Below, piece after piece: positions 11,963 through 26,920 of a DNA stretch of 64,000 bases (its first letter is position 1; each line of letters starts with the position of its first letter). Origin of the DNA: Rhodococcus sp. OK302 (GTDB lineage Bacteria > Actinomycetota > Actinomycetes > Mycobacteriales > Mycobacteriaceae). The stretch is from NCBI RefSeq assembly GCF_002245895.1, contig NZ_NPJZ01000001.1, positions 3,818,501 to 3,882,500 of the forward strand. Direction: 5' to 3'. A program made the translations under genes and the position numbers. Below the pieces are notes generated by a model. It was not told the DNA's origin. It saw only the letters and a list, made by a program, of their open reading frames with translations, and searched no databases.

Positions 11963-13267
11963 GTGAGTGTCCTGCTCAAGGATGTTTTGATCTACGGAGA
12001 AGGGGATGCCGTCGACGTACTGGTCGGCAACGGCACCATCCTCGAGATCGGCGCAAACCTGGATCCGGCCACTGCATCCGAGGTGATCGACGGCAGCGGG
12101 CAGATTCTTCTTCCCGGCTTCGTCGACCTGCACACGCACTTGCGAGAGCCTGGCCGTGAAGACACCGAAACCATCGAAACCGGTTCCGCTGCAGCCGCTC
12201 TCGGCGGTTACACCGCCGTCTTCGCGATGGCCAACACCAGTCCGGTTGCCGATTCGGTAGTCATCACCGATCACGTCTGGCGACGCGGACAGGAAGTCGG
12301 CCTCGTCGACGTTCACCCCGTCGGCGCTGTCACGGTCGGTTTGAAGGGCAAGCAACTCGCCGAAATGGCGACCATGGCCGCCGGTATCGGCAAGGTCAAG
12401 ATGTTCTCCGACGACGGCCACTGCGTCGACGATCCGTTGATCATGCGTCGCGCGCTCGAATACTCCAGCTCACTCGGTGTTCTGATCGCTCAGCACGCCG
12501 AAGAGCCTCGGTTGACCGTCGGCGCAGTAGCGCACGAGGGCCCGACCGCTGCTCGGTTGGGCCTGGCCGGCTGGCCTCGCGCGGCTGAAGAATCCATTGT
12601 CGCCCGTGACGCGCTTCTTGCTCGTGACGCCGGCGCTCGGGTTCACATCTGCCACGCATCCACAGCGGGAACCGTCGAACTCGTGAAGTGGGCCCGCAGT
12701 CAGGGCATCTCGATCACTGCCGAGGTCACGCCGCACCACCTGCTGCTCGACGATTCGCGTCTCGAGACGTACGACGCCATCAACAAGGTCAATCCGCCGT
12801 TGCGTGAGGCCAGCGATGTCGCTGCCCTGCGTAAGGGTCTGGCCGAGGGCATCATCGACTGCGTCGCCACCGACCACGCTCCGCATGCCGAGCAGGACAA
12901 GTGCTGCGAGTTCGCCGCTGCCCGCCCGGGCATGCTCGGCCTCGAAACCGCACTCTCGATCATCGTGCAAACGATGGTTCAGCCGGGCCTGCTCGATTGG
13001 CGCGGCGTTGCCCGCGTCATGAGTGAGCGTCCCGCATCGATCGTCGGACTCGACGATCAGGGCCGTCCCATCGCGGTGGGGGAGCCGGCCAACCTGACGC
13101 TGGTCGATCCTTCGGCCGAGTGGACAGTGCACGGCCCGGACCTGGCGAGTGTCGCGAATAACACTCCGTACGAGTCGATGACATTGCCCGCTCGGGTCAC
13201 GACCACACTGTTACGTGGGCGCATTACCGCACATGACGGAAATGCACGGCTGCGGAACGAGGAGTAG
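11963..13267 (+). CDS. pyrC: Dihydroorotase (class I)
   Basis: Cyclises N-carbamoyl-aspartate to dihydroorotate. The product is 434 residues from GTG 11963. Metal ligands and signatures are visible: [13 protein letters not shown], the HPVGAVTVG segment, the His of AQHAEEPRL, the His of HICHAST and ATDHAPHA (catalytic Asp). I chose 11963 because GGAG (11951-11954) sits eight bases upstream and [15 protein letters not shown] matches mycobacterial PyrC. A GTG at 11933 overlapping the pyrB stop as GTGA is in frame and would add ten residues. Confidence 0.94.
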   Translation: MSVLLKDVLIYGEGDAVDVLVGNGTILEIGANLDPATASEVIDGSGQILLPGFVDLHTHLREPGREDTETIETGSAAAALGGYTAVFAMANTSPVADSVVITDHVWRRGQEVGLVDVHPVGAVTVGLKGKQLAEMATMAAGIGKVKMFSDDGHCVDDPLIMRRALEYSSSLGVLIAQHAEEPRLTVGAVAHEGPTAARLGLAGWPRAAEESIVARDALLARDAGARVHICHASTAGTVELVKWARSQGISITAEVTPHHLLLDDSRLETYDAINKVNPPLREASDVAALRKGLAEGIIDCVATDHAPHAEQDKCCEFAAARPGMLGLETALSIIVQTMVQPGLLDWRGVARVMSERPASIVGLDDQGRPIAVGEPANLTLVDPSAEWTVHGPDLASVANNTPYESMTLPARVTTTLLRGRITAHDGNARLRNEE

Positions 13268-13272
13268 GCGTC

Positions 13273-13830
13273 ATGGAGATGGAAAGAGTTCTGTGGGTCG
13301 TAGGACTGGTGATCTTCTGGGTCGCCATGATCGGCCTCATGTTCATCGGGTGGCGCGGCCGTGCCCGACGTCAGAAAGACTCGATCGGCGAGTTGCCCAC
13401 GGTACCGGCAACTTTGGGTGAATTGCTCGTCCTGCCCACCACGGGCCTGTACGTCGGCAGCACCATCGCGCCCAGTTGGCAGGACCGCATCGCCGTCGGC
13501 GACCTCGGGTTCCGGTCCACCTGCGAGATCAGCCGTTACTCCGGCGGAATCTTGCTGGAGCGCACCGGTGCGTCGGCCATCTGGATTCCCCAGAAGTCGA
13601 TCCGCGCGATCCGCACCGAGAACGGTCTCGCCGGCAAGGTCATGAGCAAGGACGGCGTCCTGGTCATCCGCTGGGAGTTGCCGAGCGGCACCGAGATCGA
13701 CACGGGTGTGCGCGGCGACGACAAGTTGGTCTACCCCGACTGGGTCAAGCCCTTAGATGTCTCGAACAAGACGAACAACAACGAAGACGCAAGCTCTGGC
13801 GAGATCGAGCAGAACGGAAAGAACGCATGA
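13273..13830 (+). CDS. Single-pass membrane protein of the pyrimidine operon (Rv1382-like)
   Basis: The 185-residue protein has one N-terminal membrane helix (about 7-28), a basic stop-transfer WRGRARR, then a soluble domain of about 130 residues that looks beta-rich and may be PH-like. A polar tail follows. It lies between pyrC and carA and overlaps carA by four bases (ATGA), the position of Rv1382 in M. tuberculosis. Conservation inside the operon suggests a link to pyrimidine synthesis or to membrane placement of its enzymes, but no function is established that I know of. Confidence 0.75.
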   Translation: MEMERVLWVVGLVIFWVAMIGLMFIGWRGRARRQKDSIGELPTVPATLGELLVLPTTGLYVGSTIAPSWQDRIAVGDLGFRSTCEISRYSGGILLERTGASAIWIPQKSIRAIRTENGLAGKVMSKDGVLVIRWELPSGTEIDTGVRGDDKLVYPDWVKPLDVSNKTNNNEDASSGEIEQNGKNA

Positions 13831-15001
13831 GCGGCTTTGACAACAGCCCCGCAGTACTGGTCCTCGAAGACGGACGGGTGTTCCGCGGAACCACCTTCGG
13901 CGCGGTTGGCCAGACCCTGGGCGAAGCGGTGTTCAGCACCGGCATGACCGGCTACCAGGAAACGCTCACCGATCCCAGCTACCACCGCCAGATCGTGGTC
14001 TCCACCGCTCCCCAGATCGGCAACACCGGCTGGAACGACGAAGACGACGAGTCCGTCGGACCCACCGGTGATTCCGCCGGAGCCAAGATCTGGGTTGCCG
14101 GCTACGTAGTCCGCGACCCATCGCGGGTCACCTCGAGCTGGCGCGCGACGGGTTCGCTGCAGGCCAAGCTCGAAGAGCAGTCGATTGTCGGCATCGCCGG
14201 CATCGACACCCGCGCGCTGGTCCGCCACCTGCGCACCCGCGGTTCCATGAAGGCCGGAATCTTCTCCGGTGACGCACTTGCAGCCGACGAGGTTCTGGTC
14301 GAGCGGGTCAAGGATCAGCCGACCATGCTCGGTGCCGATCTCGCCAGTGAGGTCAGCACCACCAGCGGCTACATCGTCGAGCCCAAGGGCGGTGAGGCTC
14401 TGTACACCGTCGCCGCCATCGACCTCGGCATCAAGACCAACACCCCGCGCATGTTCGCCGAGCGCGGTATCCGCGTTCACGTCTTGCCGTCCAACGCGAC
14501 GCTCGAGCAGATCCTCGACCTCAAGGCCGACGGAGTGTTCCTCTCCAACGGTCCGGGTGACCCGGCCACCGCCGACGGTGCTGTTCACCTCACCAAAGAG
14601 GTCATCGGACAGGGCTTGCCGCTGTTCGGTATCTGCTTCGGCAACCAGATCCTGGGCCGTGCGCTCGGGATGAGCACGTACAAGATGAAGTTCGGCCACC
14701 GCGGCATCAACGTCCCGGTCATCGAGCATCAGACGGGTCGCATCGCGATCACCGCTCAGAACCACGGCTTCGCGCTCGAAGGTGAAGCCGGCCAAGAATT
14801 CGACACACCGTTCGGCCGGGCCGTGGTCAGCCACACCTGCGCCAACGACGGAGCCGTCGAAGGCGTTCGCCTGCTCGACGATTCAGCCTTCTCGGTTCAG
14901 TACCACCCCGAAGCTGCCGCCGGCCCGCACGACGCCGCGTACCTCTTCGACCGCTTCACCAGCCTGCTCTCCGCACGGAAAGAAACCGGAGTCAAGAACT
15001 A

Positions 15002-15002
<1 letters not shown>
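13827..15002 (+). CDS. carA: Carbamoyl phosphate synthase small (glutaminase) chain
   Basis: Hydrolyses glutamine to feed ammonia to CarB. The 391-residue protein has the N-terminal CarA domain ([33 protein letters not shown]-like [15 protein letters not shown]) and a C-terminal class I amidotransferase domain. The nucleophile Cys is in [12 protein letters not shown], and the His and Glu are in [12 protein letters not shown]. The residue after the Gly of the nucleophile loop is Asn rather than the common His. The ATG overlaps the preceding stop as ATGA. Confidence 0.96.
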
Positions 15003-18354
<3,352 letters not shown>

Positions 18355-18358
<4 letters not shown>

Positions 18359-19176
18359 CACACAGCTGGGGTCACCGTCTCCGGTCCGCAATCGCGCACC
18401 GGGGGCGGCTGTGTGTGGGCATCGACCCACACCCGGCGCTACTCGACGCGTGGGGCCTGCCCCGCTCGGCTGAGGGTCTCGAAACTTTTGCCGAGATCTG
18501 CGTCGAGGCATTCACCGGCGAAGTTGCCATCGTGAAGCCTCAGGTCGCGTTCTTCGAGGCGTACGGCAGCGAAGGTTTTGCGGTCCTCGAGCGCACCATC
18601 TCGGTGCTGCGCGACGCCGGAACACTGGTTGTCGCGGATGCCAAGCGCGGCGACATCGGTTCCACCATGGATGCGTACGCGCAGGCCTGGCTCGGAGAAT
18701 CGCCGTTGACCTCGGATTCGGTGACGGTGTCGCCTTACCTCGGTTTCGGAGCCTTGGCTCCGGCCTTGGAGCTGGCTCGCGAGAATGCGCGCGGAATCTT
18801 CGTCCTCGCACGCACCTCCAACCCCGAGGGCGGGGGACTGCAGCAGTCTTCGGCCGACGGTGTGTCCGTTGCCCAGTCGATAGTTGACGACGCAATCGCC
18901 GCAAATGCCGACGGCCACGACACCGTCGGACTGGTGGTGGGTGCCACCCGCGATCACGGACTGGACCTGAGCAACTTCAGTGGTCCGATCCTGGCTCCCG
19001 GACTGGGCGCACAGGGCGCGACGGCCGCGGACCTGGCGGAGATATTCGCCGGTTCCACGGAACTGCTTCTGCCCAACTCTTCGCGTGGCATCCTCAAGCA
19101 CGGCCCGTCGGTGACGGCTCTGCGTGAGGCGGCCATGCGTGATCGGGACGAGATCGAAGCAGCATTGGCGAACTGA
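18355..19176 (+). CDS. pyrF: Orotidine 5'-phosphate decarboxylase (mycobacterial/Myxococcus type)
   Basis: Decarboxylates OMP to UMP, the last step of the operon's pathway. The 273-residue protein has the catalytic motif [18 protein letters not shown] (Lys and two Asp), [16 protein letters not shown] near the start, [10 protein letters not shown] and the phosphate loop [10 protein letters not shown]. Its length and DAKRGDI context mark the longer PyrF type found in actinobacteria. The GTG start overlaps the carB stop as GTGA. Confidence 0.95.
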
Positions 19177-19179
19177 TCC

Positions 19180-20459
19180 GTGAGTGATAACGACGTTTCG
19201 AACGCTGTCACACCCCGGTGGTACCGTCCGGCGGTGAACGGATCGGGTGGGGCGTCGAAGCGTCGTTGGTGGGCTGAGCGTCGTTGGTGGATGGTCGCGA
19301 TGCTTGTTGTGCTGTGCGCCGTGCTGGCCACGGTATTTCAAGCAGTGACCGGAGTACACGGCGACGATCTCGCGGTGTATCGGACGGCCGGGCAGGCAGT
19401 TCTGGACGGTTCGAGTCTGTACGACTCCACGTTCAATGCCCGGCTTCCGTTCACCTACCCACCGTTCGCAGCGCTCGTTGCAGTTCCGATTGCGATCGGA
19501 ACGTGGGGGTTCGTGCAATGGGAGTGGACTTTTGTCAGCCTCCTGATGCTGGCTGTCATCATCGTGTTGAGTTATCGCGGCGTTCCGCTCACCCGTAAGC
19601 GCCCCTCGCGGTGTACGCAGGGTTCCTGATCCTGTGGACGGTGGCGTCCCCGATTTCGGATCATCTCGGATACGGGCAGGTCGGGTTGTTTTTGACGATG
19701 CTGTGTCTGATCGACGTACTCGCGCGGCCCAAGTGGTTGCCTGAAGGCGTCCTGGTCGGCATTGCCGGTGCCATCAAGCTCGTGCCGATCGTGTATCTCG
19801 GTTACTACCTGATTACCGGAAAGTGGAAGGCGCTCGGCGGCGGACTGGCCGGTTTTGCCGGCGCAACCTTGTTGGGCTTCGCGGTACTGCCGCGCCAGAC
19901 CATCGACTACTTCGGCGACATCGCTTCACTGTCGGGCAAGGTCGCGGTGGGGGACCCGGCGGTCTTCGGGAACCAATCTCTTCGCGGAATGGCGTTGCGT
20001 GAACTCCCGGATGCCCTGGTGGGGCCTGTATGGCTGGCTGCCTGCGCAGTGTTGGCCGTACTGGGGATTCTCGCTACCCGGCGCGCTGCGCGCTTACGGG
20101 GGGATCTGGCAGCCTTCACCGTCGTTGCACTGCTTGCTGCGGTGGTCACTCCTATCGCGTGGACCCACCACTTCGTGTGGTTGGTGCCGGCCGTGGGTGT
20201 GCTGCTGACACCAGTGGTCGGACGACGGGGGATTCCCGCGTGGTCTGCGGTGGCGGCAGCGCTCACCGCCGTCGTAGTGCTTTTCCGATTGCCACGCGTG
20301 GGCGCCGATCTGAACATCCCGATTCTGGGATTTGTGTTGGAGAATTCTTTGCTTTGGGCGGTACTGGTAGTCGTTGTGGCCCTGGCCGTACCGGGTTCGA
20401 CACAAAAAGCCGATGCAGAATCCGGCGTCGACGACCCGAAATCTTCGCTTCCGGCCTGA
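19180..20459 (+). pseudogene. GT87/DUF2029-type polyprenyl-phosphate mannosyltransferase gene interrupted by a -1 frameshift
   Basis: Two overlapping frames encode successive parts of one multi-pass membrane glycosyltransferase. Frame 1 (19180-19629) gives an N-terminal helix, the acidic VHGDDLAVYRTAG, LPFTYPPFAALVAVP and a further helix. Frame 2 (from about 19605 to 20459) continues with VYAGFLILWTVASPISDHLGYGQVGLFL and several more helices. Adding one C to the CCCC run at 19602-19605 would join them as RKRPLAVYAGF. The intact family uses polyprenyl-phospho-mannose to mannosylate lipoglycans on the outer face. This may be a real mutation, a sequencing error, or slippage. It follows pyrF by 3 bp. 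Confidence 0.75.
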
Positions 20460-20828
20460 AAATCGGCCGCGACACGCGCATACGCGCCGAATTGCACCGA
20501 AAACTTTGACTGTGTCGACAAGCACGTTTGTCGAACTGATGATCGAGGTTCCAAGTAGTTCGGAGCGGTGCACTGTCTCGAACTTGAAATCTGTTGTGCT
20601 ACAGTAGCTTTCGCAATCGTACCTACGTAAGTGCCGTTTTGTTTCGGCCGCGATCGCGCCGTCGAAGGCGTCGATTCTCGGACTTGATTCAACACGCATA
20701 ACCCACCGTGATCTGCACCGGACCGCGGGGGGCGGGTTAGCAATTCGCGCCAGGCGTGAGTACGGTCGCTATCGCTGCTGGTTATCCAGCGGAATAGACA
20801 AATTTGCACACGATGAGACGGAGGAACC
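20460..20828. other. Intergenic region before mihF
   Basis: No supported gene lies in these 369 bases. It ought to hold the mihF promoter. TTGAAA near 20582 and TAGCTT near 20603 are weak candidate boxes but only 15 bases apart. A small inverted repeat TCGACAA/TTGTCGA sits near 20515-20534. No terminator-like hairpin was obvious. Confidence 0.4.
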
Positions 20829-21149
20829 GTGGCCCTTCCCCAGTTGACGGATGAGCAGCGCGCTGCTGCTTTAATGAAGGCAGCAGCTGCCCGCAAGGCC
20901 AGGGCTGAGCTCAAGGAGCGCTTGAAGCGCGGCGGCACCGACCTCAAAGAGGTCCTCAAGGATGCCGAAGACAACGAAATCTTGGGCAAGATGAAGGTTT
21001 CGGCTCTGCTCGAGGCTCTGCCGAAGGTGGGCAAGGTCAAGGCTCAGGAAATCATGACCGAGCTGGAGATCGCTCCGACCCGTCGCATCCGCGGCCTCGG
21101 TGATCGTCAGCGTCGGGCTCTCCTCACCAAGTTCGACTTCGAGGTCTGA
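20829..21149 (+). CDS. mihF: Integration host factor, actinobacterial type (mIHF)
   Basis: Small nucleoid-associated DNA-binding protein. The 106-residue product is typical of the family: a long basic N-terminal helix (ALMKAAAARKARAELKERLKRG) and a C-terminal helix-two-turn-helix domain (VSALLEALPKVGKVKAQEIMTELEIAPTRRIRGLGDRQR). It is unrelated in fold to enteric IHF. GACGGAGGA lies just upstream of the GTG. It is followed by gmk as in mycobacteria. Confidence 0.95.
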   Translation: MALPQLTDEQRAAALMKAAAARKARAELKERLKRGGTDLKEVLKDAEDNEILGKMKVSALLEALPKVGKVKAQEIMTELEIAPTRRIRGLGDRQRRALLTKFDFEV

Positions 21150-21209
21150 GTCGAACCGTGATGAAAACTGGCGCAACAGTAATGATGAGTGCTGCAAAAA
21201 CAGTTTCTT

Positions 21210-21806
21210 ATGAGTGCTGAGGCTGTGTCAGAGAGCAAGACTGCAGTGCGGAGGGGTCGGCTGGTTGTACTAGCCGGCCCCTCGGCTGTCGGCAAGTCGA
21301 GCGTGGTCCGCGAACTCAGAACTCGGTTGCCCGAGCTGATGTTCAGCGTGTCGGCAACGACCCGCGATCCTCGCCCCGGCGAGGTGGACGGTAAGGACTA
21401 CCGCTTCACCACTCGAGACGAGTTTCAACGGATGATCGATTCCGGTGAACTCCTCGAATGGGCTGACATTCACGGCGGACTACAGCGATCAGGCACCCCA
21501 GCGGCACCCGTCGAAGAAGCTCTCGAAGCAGGACGGCCCGTGTTGGTCGAGGTCGATCTGGCCGGAGCCCGTGCGGTTCGCAAGGCAAAACCCGAAGCAC
21601 TCCTGGTGTTCATGGCTCCGCCGAGTTGGGACGTTCTCGTCCAGCGGCTGACCGGCCGTGGCACCGAAACCGAAGACGTTGTCGCGAGGCGGCTCGAGAC
21701 CGCGCGAGTGGAATTGGCAGCCCAGGACGAGTTCGACACGGTCATCGTGAACGAAGATGTAAGCCGTGCTTGCGATGAGTTGGTATCCTTGTTGGTCGGG
21801 AACTGA
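21210..21806 (+). CDS. gmk: Guanylate kinase
   Basis: Phosphorylates GMP to GDP with ATP. The protein is about 198 residues from ATG 21210. It has the Walker A motif [12 protein letters not shown], the GMP-binding [21 protein letters not shown] and [10 protein letters not shown], and a lid [23 protein letters not shown] at 21189 is in frame and would add seven residues. Neither start has a clear ribosome site. The start region carries a 10-bp direct repeat, ATGAGTGCTG at 21185 and 21210; the first copy opens an 11-codon frame ending inside gmk. Confidence 0.94.
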   Translation: MSAEAVSESKTAVRRGRLVVLAGPSAVGKSSVVRELRTRLPELMFSVSATTRDPRPGEVDGKDYRFTTRDEFQRMIDSGELLEWADIHGGLQRSGTPAAPVEEALEAGRPVLVEVDLAGARAVRKAKPEALLVFMAPPSWDVLVQRLTGRGTETEDVVARRLETARVELAAQDEFDTVIVNEDVSRACDELVSLLVGN

Positions 21807-21844
21807 TTTTCATCCATTTCGATGCATACAGTCGATTCATGTAG

Positions 21845-23472
<1,628 letters not shown>

Positions 23473-23550
23473 GCGTGAGACCTATCACACCCAATTCGGG
23501 TGAGCATAAGGGTGTTGCGTTGATTGTGCGGCGACTATGGTCGGCGCAGT

Positions 23551-23556
23551 TATACA
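23551..23556 (+). promoter_or_regulatory. Putative -10 box before metK
   Basis: TATACA, in the context AGTTATACATAAG, is a close match to the sigma-A -10 consensus about 85 bases before the metK GTG. No good -35 was found at 17 bases, and no SAM riboswitch fold was recognisable in the leader. Confidence 0.35.
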
Positions 23557-23642
23557 TAAGTACGGCAAAACGGCCACCGACGGTGGTCCGAATATTTCCA
23601 TAAGCTGTAGTCAAAAGAACTCAGGCGTCGAGAGGGAGATCT

Positions 23643-24857
23643 GTGAGCAAGTCCGGCAGTCGGCTATTCACCAGCGAGTCCGTGACCGAGGGGCACCCGG
23701 ACAAGATCTGTGACGCGATCAGCGACTCCATTCTCGACGCGATCCTGACGCAGGATCCGCGTGCTCGCGTCGCCGTGGAAACTCTGGTCACCACCGGCCA
23801 GGTGCACGTCGCCGGCGAGGTCACGACCACCGCCTACGCCGACATTCCCAAGATTGTCCGCGATACGGTCCTCGAGATCGGTTACGACAGCTCGGCCAAG
23901 GGATTCGACGGCAACTCCTGCGGTGTCAACGTCGCGATCGGTGCGCAGTCCCCGGAAATCGCTCAGGGCGTTGACCATTCGCACGAGGCTCGTGTCGACG
24001 GAACGCTCGACGACGAGATCGATCGTCAGGGCGCCGGCGATCAGGGCCTGATGTTCGGTTACGCCACCACCGATACTCCGGAACTGATGCCGCTCCCCAT
24101 CGCGATGGCGCATCGATTGGCCCGTCGCCTCACCGAGGTTCGCAAGACCGGCATCCTGCCGTACCTGCGTCCCGACGGCAAGACCCAGGTCACCATCGAA
24201 TACGACGGTGACAAGCCGGTTCGCCTCGACACCGTCGTCATCTCGACGCAGCACGCTGCCGACATCGATCTCGACAATCTGCTGACCCCAGATCTTCGCG
24301 AGAAGGTACTCAACTCGGTTCTCGCCGACGTGAACCTCGCGAACCTGGACACCACCGACGTGCGCCTGCTGGTCAACCCGACCGGCAAGTTCGTCCTCGG
24401 TGGACCGATGGGTGACGCCGGTCTGACCGGCCGCAAGATCATCGTCGACACCTACGGCGGAATGGCTCGCCACGGCGGCGGCGCATTCTCCGGCAAGGAC
24501 CCGTCCAAGGTGGATCGAAGTGCCGCCTACGCCATGCGCTGGGTTGCCAAGAACGCAGTTGCTGCCGGCCTCGCCGACCGCATCGAAGTTCAGGTCGCCT
24601 ACGCTATCGGCAAGGCCGCTCCGGTTGGTCTGTTCGTCGAGACGTTCGGCACCGAGAAGACCGATCCGGCTCGCATTCAGCAGGCCATCACCGAGGTCTT
24701 CGACCTGCGTCCGGGAGCGATCATTCGCGATCTCGATCTGCTGCGTCCGATCTACGCGAAGACCGCTGCGTACGGCCACTTCGGTCGCACCGATATCGAT
24801 CTCCCGTGGGAGAGCACGGATCGTGCAGACAAGCTGCGTAGCGCAGCCGGTCTCTGA
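23643..24857 (+). CDS. metK: S-adenosylmethionine synthase
   Basis: Makes SAM from methionine and ATP. The 404-residue protein has the three-part MetK layout: [20 protein letters not shown] at the N-terminus, the [12 protein letters not shown] hexapeptide signature, and [22 protein letters not shown] carrying phosphate and metal contacts. AGAGGGAGATCT precedes the GTG. It is separated from coaBC by 170 bp, with its own probable promoter. Confidence 0.97.
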   Translation: MSKSGSRLFTSESVTEGHPDKICDAISDSILDAILTQDPRARVAVETLVTTGQVHVAGEVTTTAYADIPKIVRDTVLEIGYDSSAKGFDGNSCGVNVAIGAQSPEIAQGVDHSHEARVDGTLDDEIDRQGAGDQGLMFGYATTDTPELMPLPIAMAHRLARRLTEVRKTGILPYLRPDGKTQVTIEYDGDKPVRLDTVVISTQHAADIDLDNLLTPDLREKVLNSVLADVNLANLDTTDVRLLVNPTGKFVLGGPMGDAGLTGRKIIVDTYGGMARHGGGAFSGKDPSKVDRSAAYAMRWVAKNAVAAGLADRIEVQVAYAIGKAAPVGLFVETFGTEKTDPARIQQAITEVFDLRPGAIIRDLDLLRPIYAKTAAYGHFGRTDIDLPWESTDRADKLRSAAGL

Positions 24858-24869
24858 TTGCTCAGTGAT

Positions 24870-24895
24870 ATAGCGGGGTGGACATAGCGGGGTGG
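24870..24895 (+). repeat. Tandem duplication across the priA start region
   Basis: ATAGCGGGGTGG occurs at 24870-24881 and 24884-24895, 14 bases apart. The second copy contains the priA GTG start (24892). The first copy holds an equivalent GTG out of frame. Confidence 0.6.
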
Positions 24896-26910
24896 GCGCG
24901 GAAAGAGTAGCGGCAGAGGTTGATCCGGTTGCCCGGGTTCTACCGATGCTTCCCCTCGCTCACCTCGATCGGGAGTTCGACTATCTCGTTCCCCGTGAAC
25001 TCGAAGCGGATGCGCAACCCGGTGTACGGGTGCGCATCCGCTTTGCTGGTCGTCTGGTCGACGGCTTCATTGTTTCCCGTGAGGCGACCAGCGACCATCA
25101 GGGCAAGTTCGGCTGGCTCGAGCGTGTCATCTCCGCCGAGCGCGTACTCACCGCCGAGATAGCGCAGTTGGTCGATCGTGTCGCCGAGCGTTATGCCGGG
25201 ACGCGTGCCGATGTCCTGCGATTGGCCGTGCCCCCTCGCCATGCAAAAGTTGAAGCTGAGCCCTGGGAGCCGTGCGGTGACATCGCGGCGCCCACCCTGG
25301 ACGAACGAGGCTGGCACCTCTATCAACACGGCGAAGCGTTTGTCACCGCCGTCCGTGAATTTCGCGCTCCGCGTGCGGTGTGGCAGGCATTACCTGGCGA
25401 AGACTGGCCGATGCGTCTCGCCGAACTCGCGGGATCTGTTGCAGCCGTAGGGAAGAGCGCTGTCATCGTTGTCCCCGATCAGCGCGATATCGATCGGGTG
25501 CTTGCGGCCTGTGAGGCCGTGTCCGGCGCTGAAGCGGTAGTGGGACTGTCAGCAGGCTTGGGCCCGGCCATGCGCTATCGACGGTGGTTGGCGGCGCTCC
25601 GCGGAAGTGCGCGCATCGTGGTCGGCACTCGAAGTTCCGTTTTTGCGCCGACGCCCGACACTGGACTCGTAGTGGTGTGGGACGACGGCGACGACAACTT
25701 GGCGGAGCCGCGCTCGCCCTATCCGCATGCCCGCGAATCCGCAGTTTTGCGAGGCCATGTCGCTGGATGTGCCGTGGTGATCGGCGGTTTTTCACGGACC
25801 GCGGAATCCCAGGCGCTCGTCGATTCCGGTTGGGCTCATGATTTGGTGGCAGCCCGCGACGTCGTCCGGCATTGCTCGCCCAAGATCACCGCGTTGGCAG
25901 ATAGCGATCAGGCCTTGGCCCGCGATCCCGGTGCCCGGGCGGCACGCTTGCCGGCCATTGCTTTTGCCGCGGCACGACGCGCATTGCGCGAAGGCCACGG
26001 CGTGTTGGTTCAGGTGCCGCGTCGCGGTTACGTGCCGACGCTTGCATGCGGGAAATGTCGGGCACCGGCGCGCTGCCGACGATGCAACGGGCCCTTGGCA
26101 TTACCGTCCGCTGCCGGTCCGGACGGTGCCGGAATTCCCGAGTGCCGGTGGTGCGGCGTCGCCGATGCGGCGTACCGGTGTCATGCCTGTGGTGCGAAGG
26201 CGTTGCGGGCGGTTGTCGTTGGCGCAGGTCGTACCGCCGAGGAACTCGGCCGGGCGTTCCCCGGAGTGAAGGTTGTGTTGTCCGGTGGCGGCGATGTGGT
26301 CAAGGAAGTTCCCCAAGGTCCCGCTTTGGTGGTTTCGACCGTCGGCGCAGAACCGGTGATGACTGGAGGTTATGGCGCGGCTCTGTTGCTCGACGGCTGG
26401 GCGTTGCTCGGCCGCGCTGATCTGCGAGCCGAAGAAGAGACGCTGAGGCGGTGGATGTCGGCCGCGGCCTTGGTGATTCCGCTGTCCGAAGGCGGCGAAG
26501 TGGTGGTGGTCGCGGATTCGGGAATCCCGACGGTTCAGGCGTTGGTGCGCTGGGATCCGATCGGTCACGCCCGCAATCAGTTCGACGAACGTGAAGAGGT
26601 CGGGTTTCCGCCGGCTGTACACCTGGCGGCCATTGACGGTGGCAGCGCAGCGATTGCGGAGTTGGTGGCGTCGGCGGAATTGCCGAGCAGCGCTGTACTT
26701 CTCGGTCCGGTGGAATTGCCGGCGGGGGAGCGGCTTCCGTACTCGGGCGAAGATGAAGCCGGAGTGGCGCCGGAGCGGATGCTGATTCGGGTACCGCGTA
26801 AGGACGGGCGTGCGTTGGCTGATGCGCTCGCTCACGCACGTGCAGCTCGGAGTGCGCGGAAGTCCTCGGGTCCGGTGCGGATACAGATCGATCCGCGTCG
26901 AATCGGTTGA
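24892..26910 (+). CDS. priA: Primosomal protein N' (PriA), helicase motifs degenerate
   Basis: PriA restarts stalled replication forks. The 672-residue protein keeps the N-terminal 3'-DNA-binding domain (VLPMLPLAHLDREFDYLVP), the central Zn-binding cysteines (CGKCRAPARCRRCNGPL, CRWCG, CHACG) and C-terminal family segments (AREEVGFPP-like EREEVGFPPAV). The ATPase motifs are altered. Where Walker A is expected there is only GSVAAVGKSAVIVV, and the DEAH box is replaced by VVWDDGDD. This pattern is known for actinobacterial PriA annotated as a probable non-helicase form. It probably works as a loading or recognition factor rather than a motor. Confidence 0.85.
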   Translation: MGAERVAAEVDPVARVLPMLPLAHLDREFDYLVPRELEADAQPGVRVRIRFAGRLVDGFIVSREATSDHQGKFGWLERVISAERVLTAEIAQLVDRVAERYAGTRADVLRLAVPPRHAKVEAEPWEPCGDIAAPTLDERGWHLYQHGEAFVTAVREFRAPRAVWQALPGEDWPMRLAELAGSVAAVGKSAVIVVPDQRDIDRVLAACEAVSGAEAVVGLSAGLGPAMRYRRWLAALRGSARIVVGTRSSVFAPTPDTGLVVVWDDGDDNLAEPRSPYPHARESAVLRGHVAGCAVVIGGFSRTAESQALVDSGWAHDLVAARDVVRHCSPKITALADSDQALARDPGARAARLPAIAFAAARRALREGHGVLVQVPRRGYVPTLACGKCRAPARCRRCNGPLALPSAAGPDGAGIPECRWCGVADAAYRCHACGAKALRAVVVGAGRTAEELGRAFPGVKVVLSGGGDVVKEVPQGPALVVSTVGAEPVMTGGYGAALLLDGWALLGRADLRAEEETLRRWMSAAALVIPLSEGGEVVVVADSGIPTVQALVRWDPIGHARNQFDEREEVGFPPAVHLAAIDGGSAAIAELVASAELPSSAVLLGPVELPAGERLPYSGEDEAGVAPERMLIRVPRKDGRALADALAHARAARSARKSSGPVRIQIDPRRIG

Positions 26911-26920
26911 TTGCCAGAGC

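Noticed and set aside
23473..23642. SAM riboswitch before metK
   Set aside because: No recognisable SAM-I, SAM-II or SAM-IV core sequence or pairing was found in the leader.
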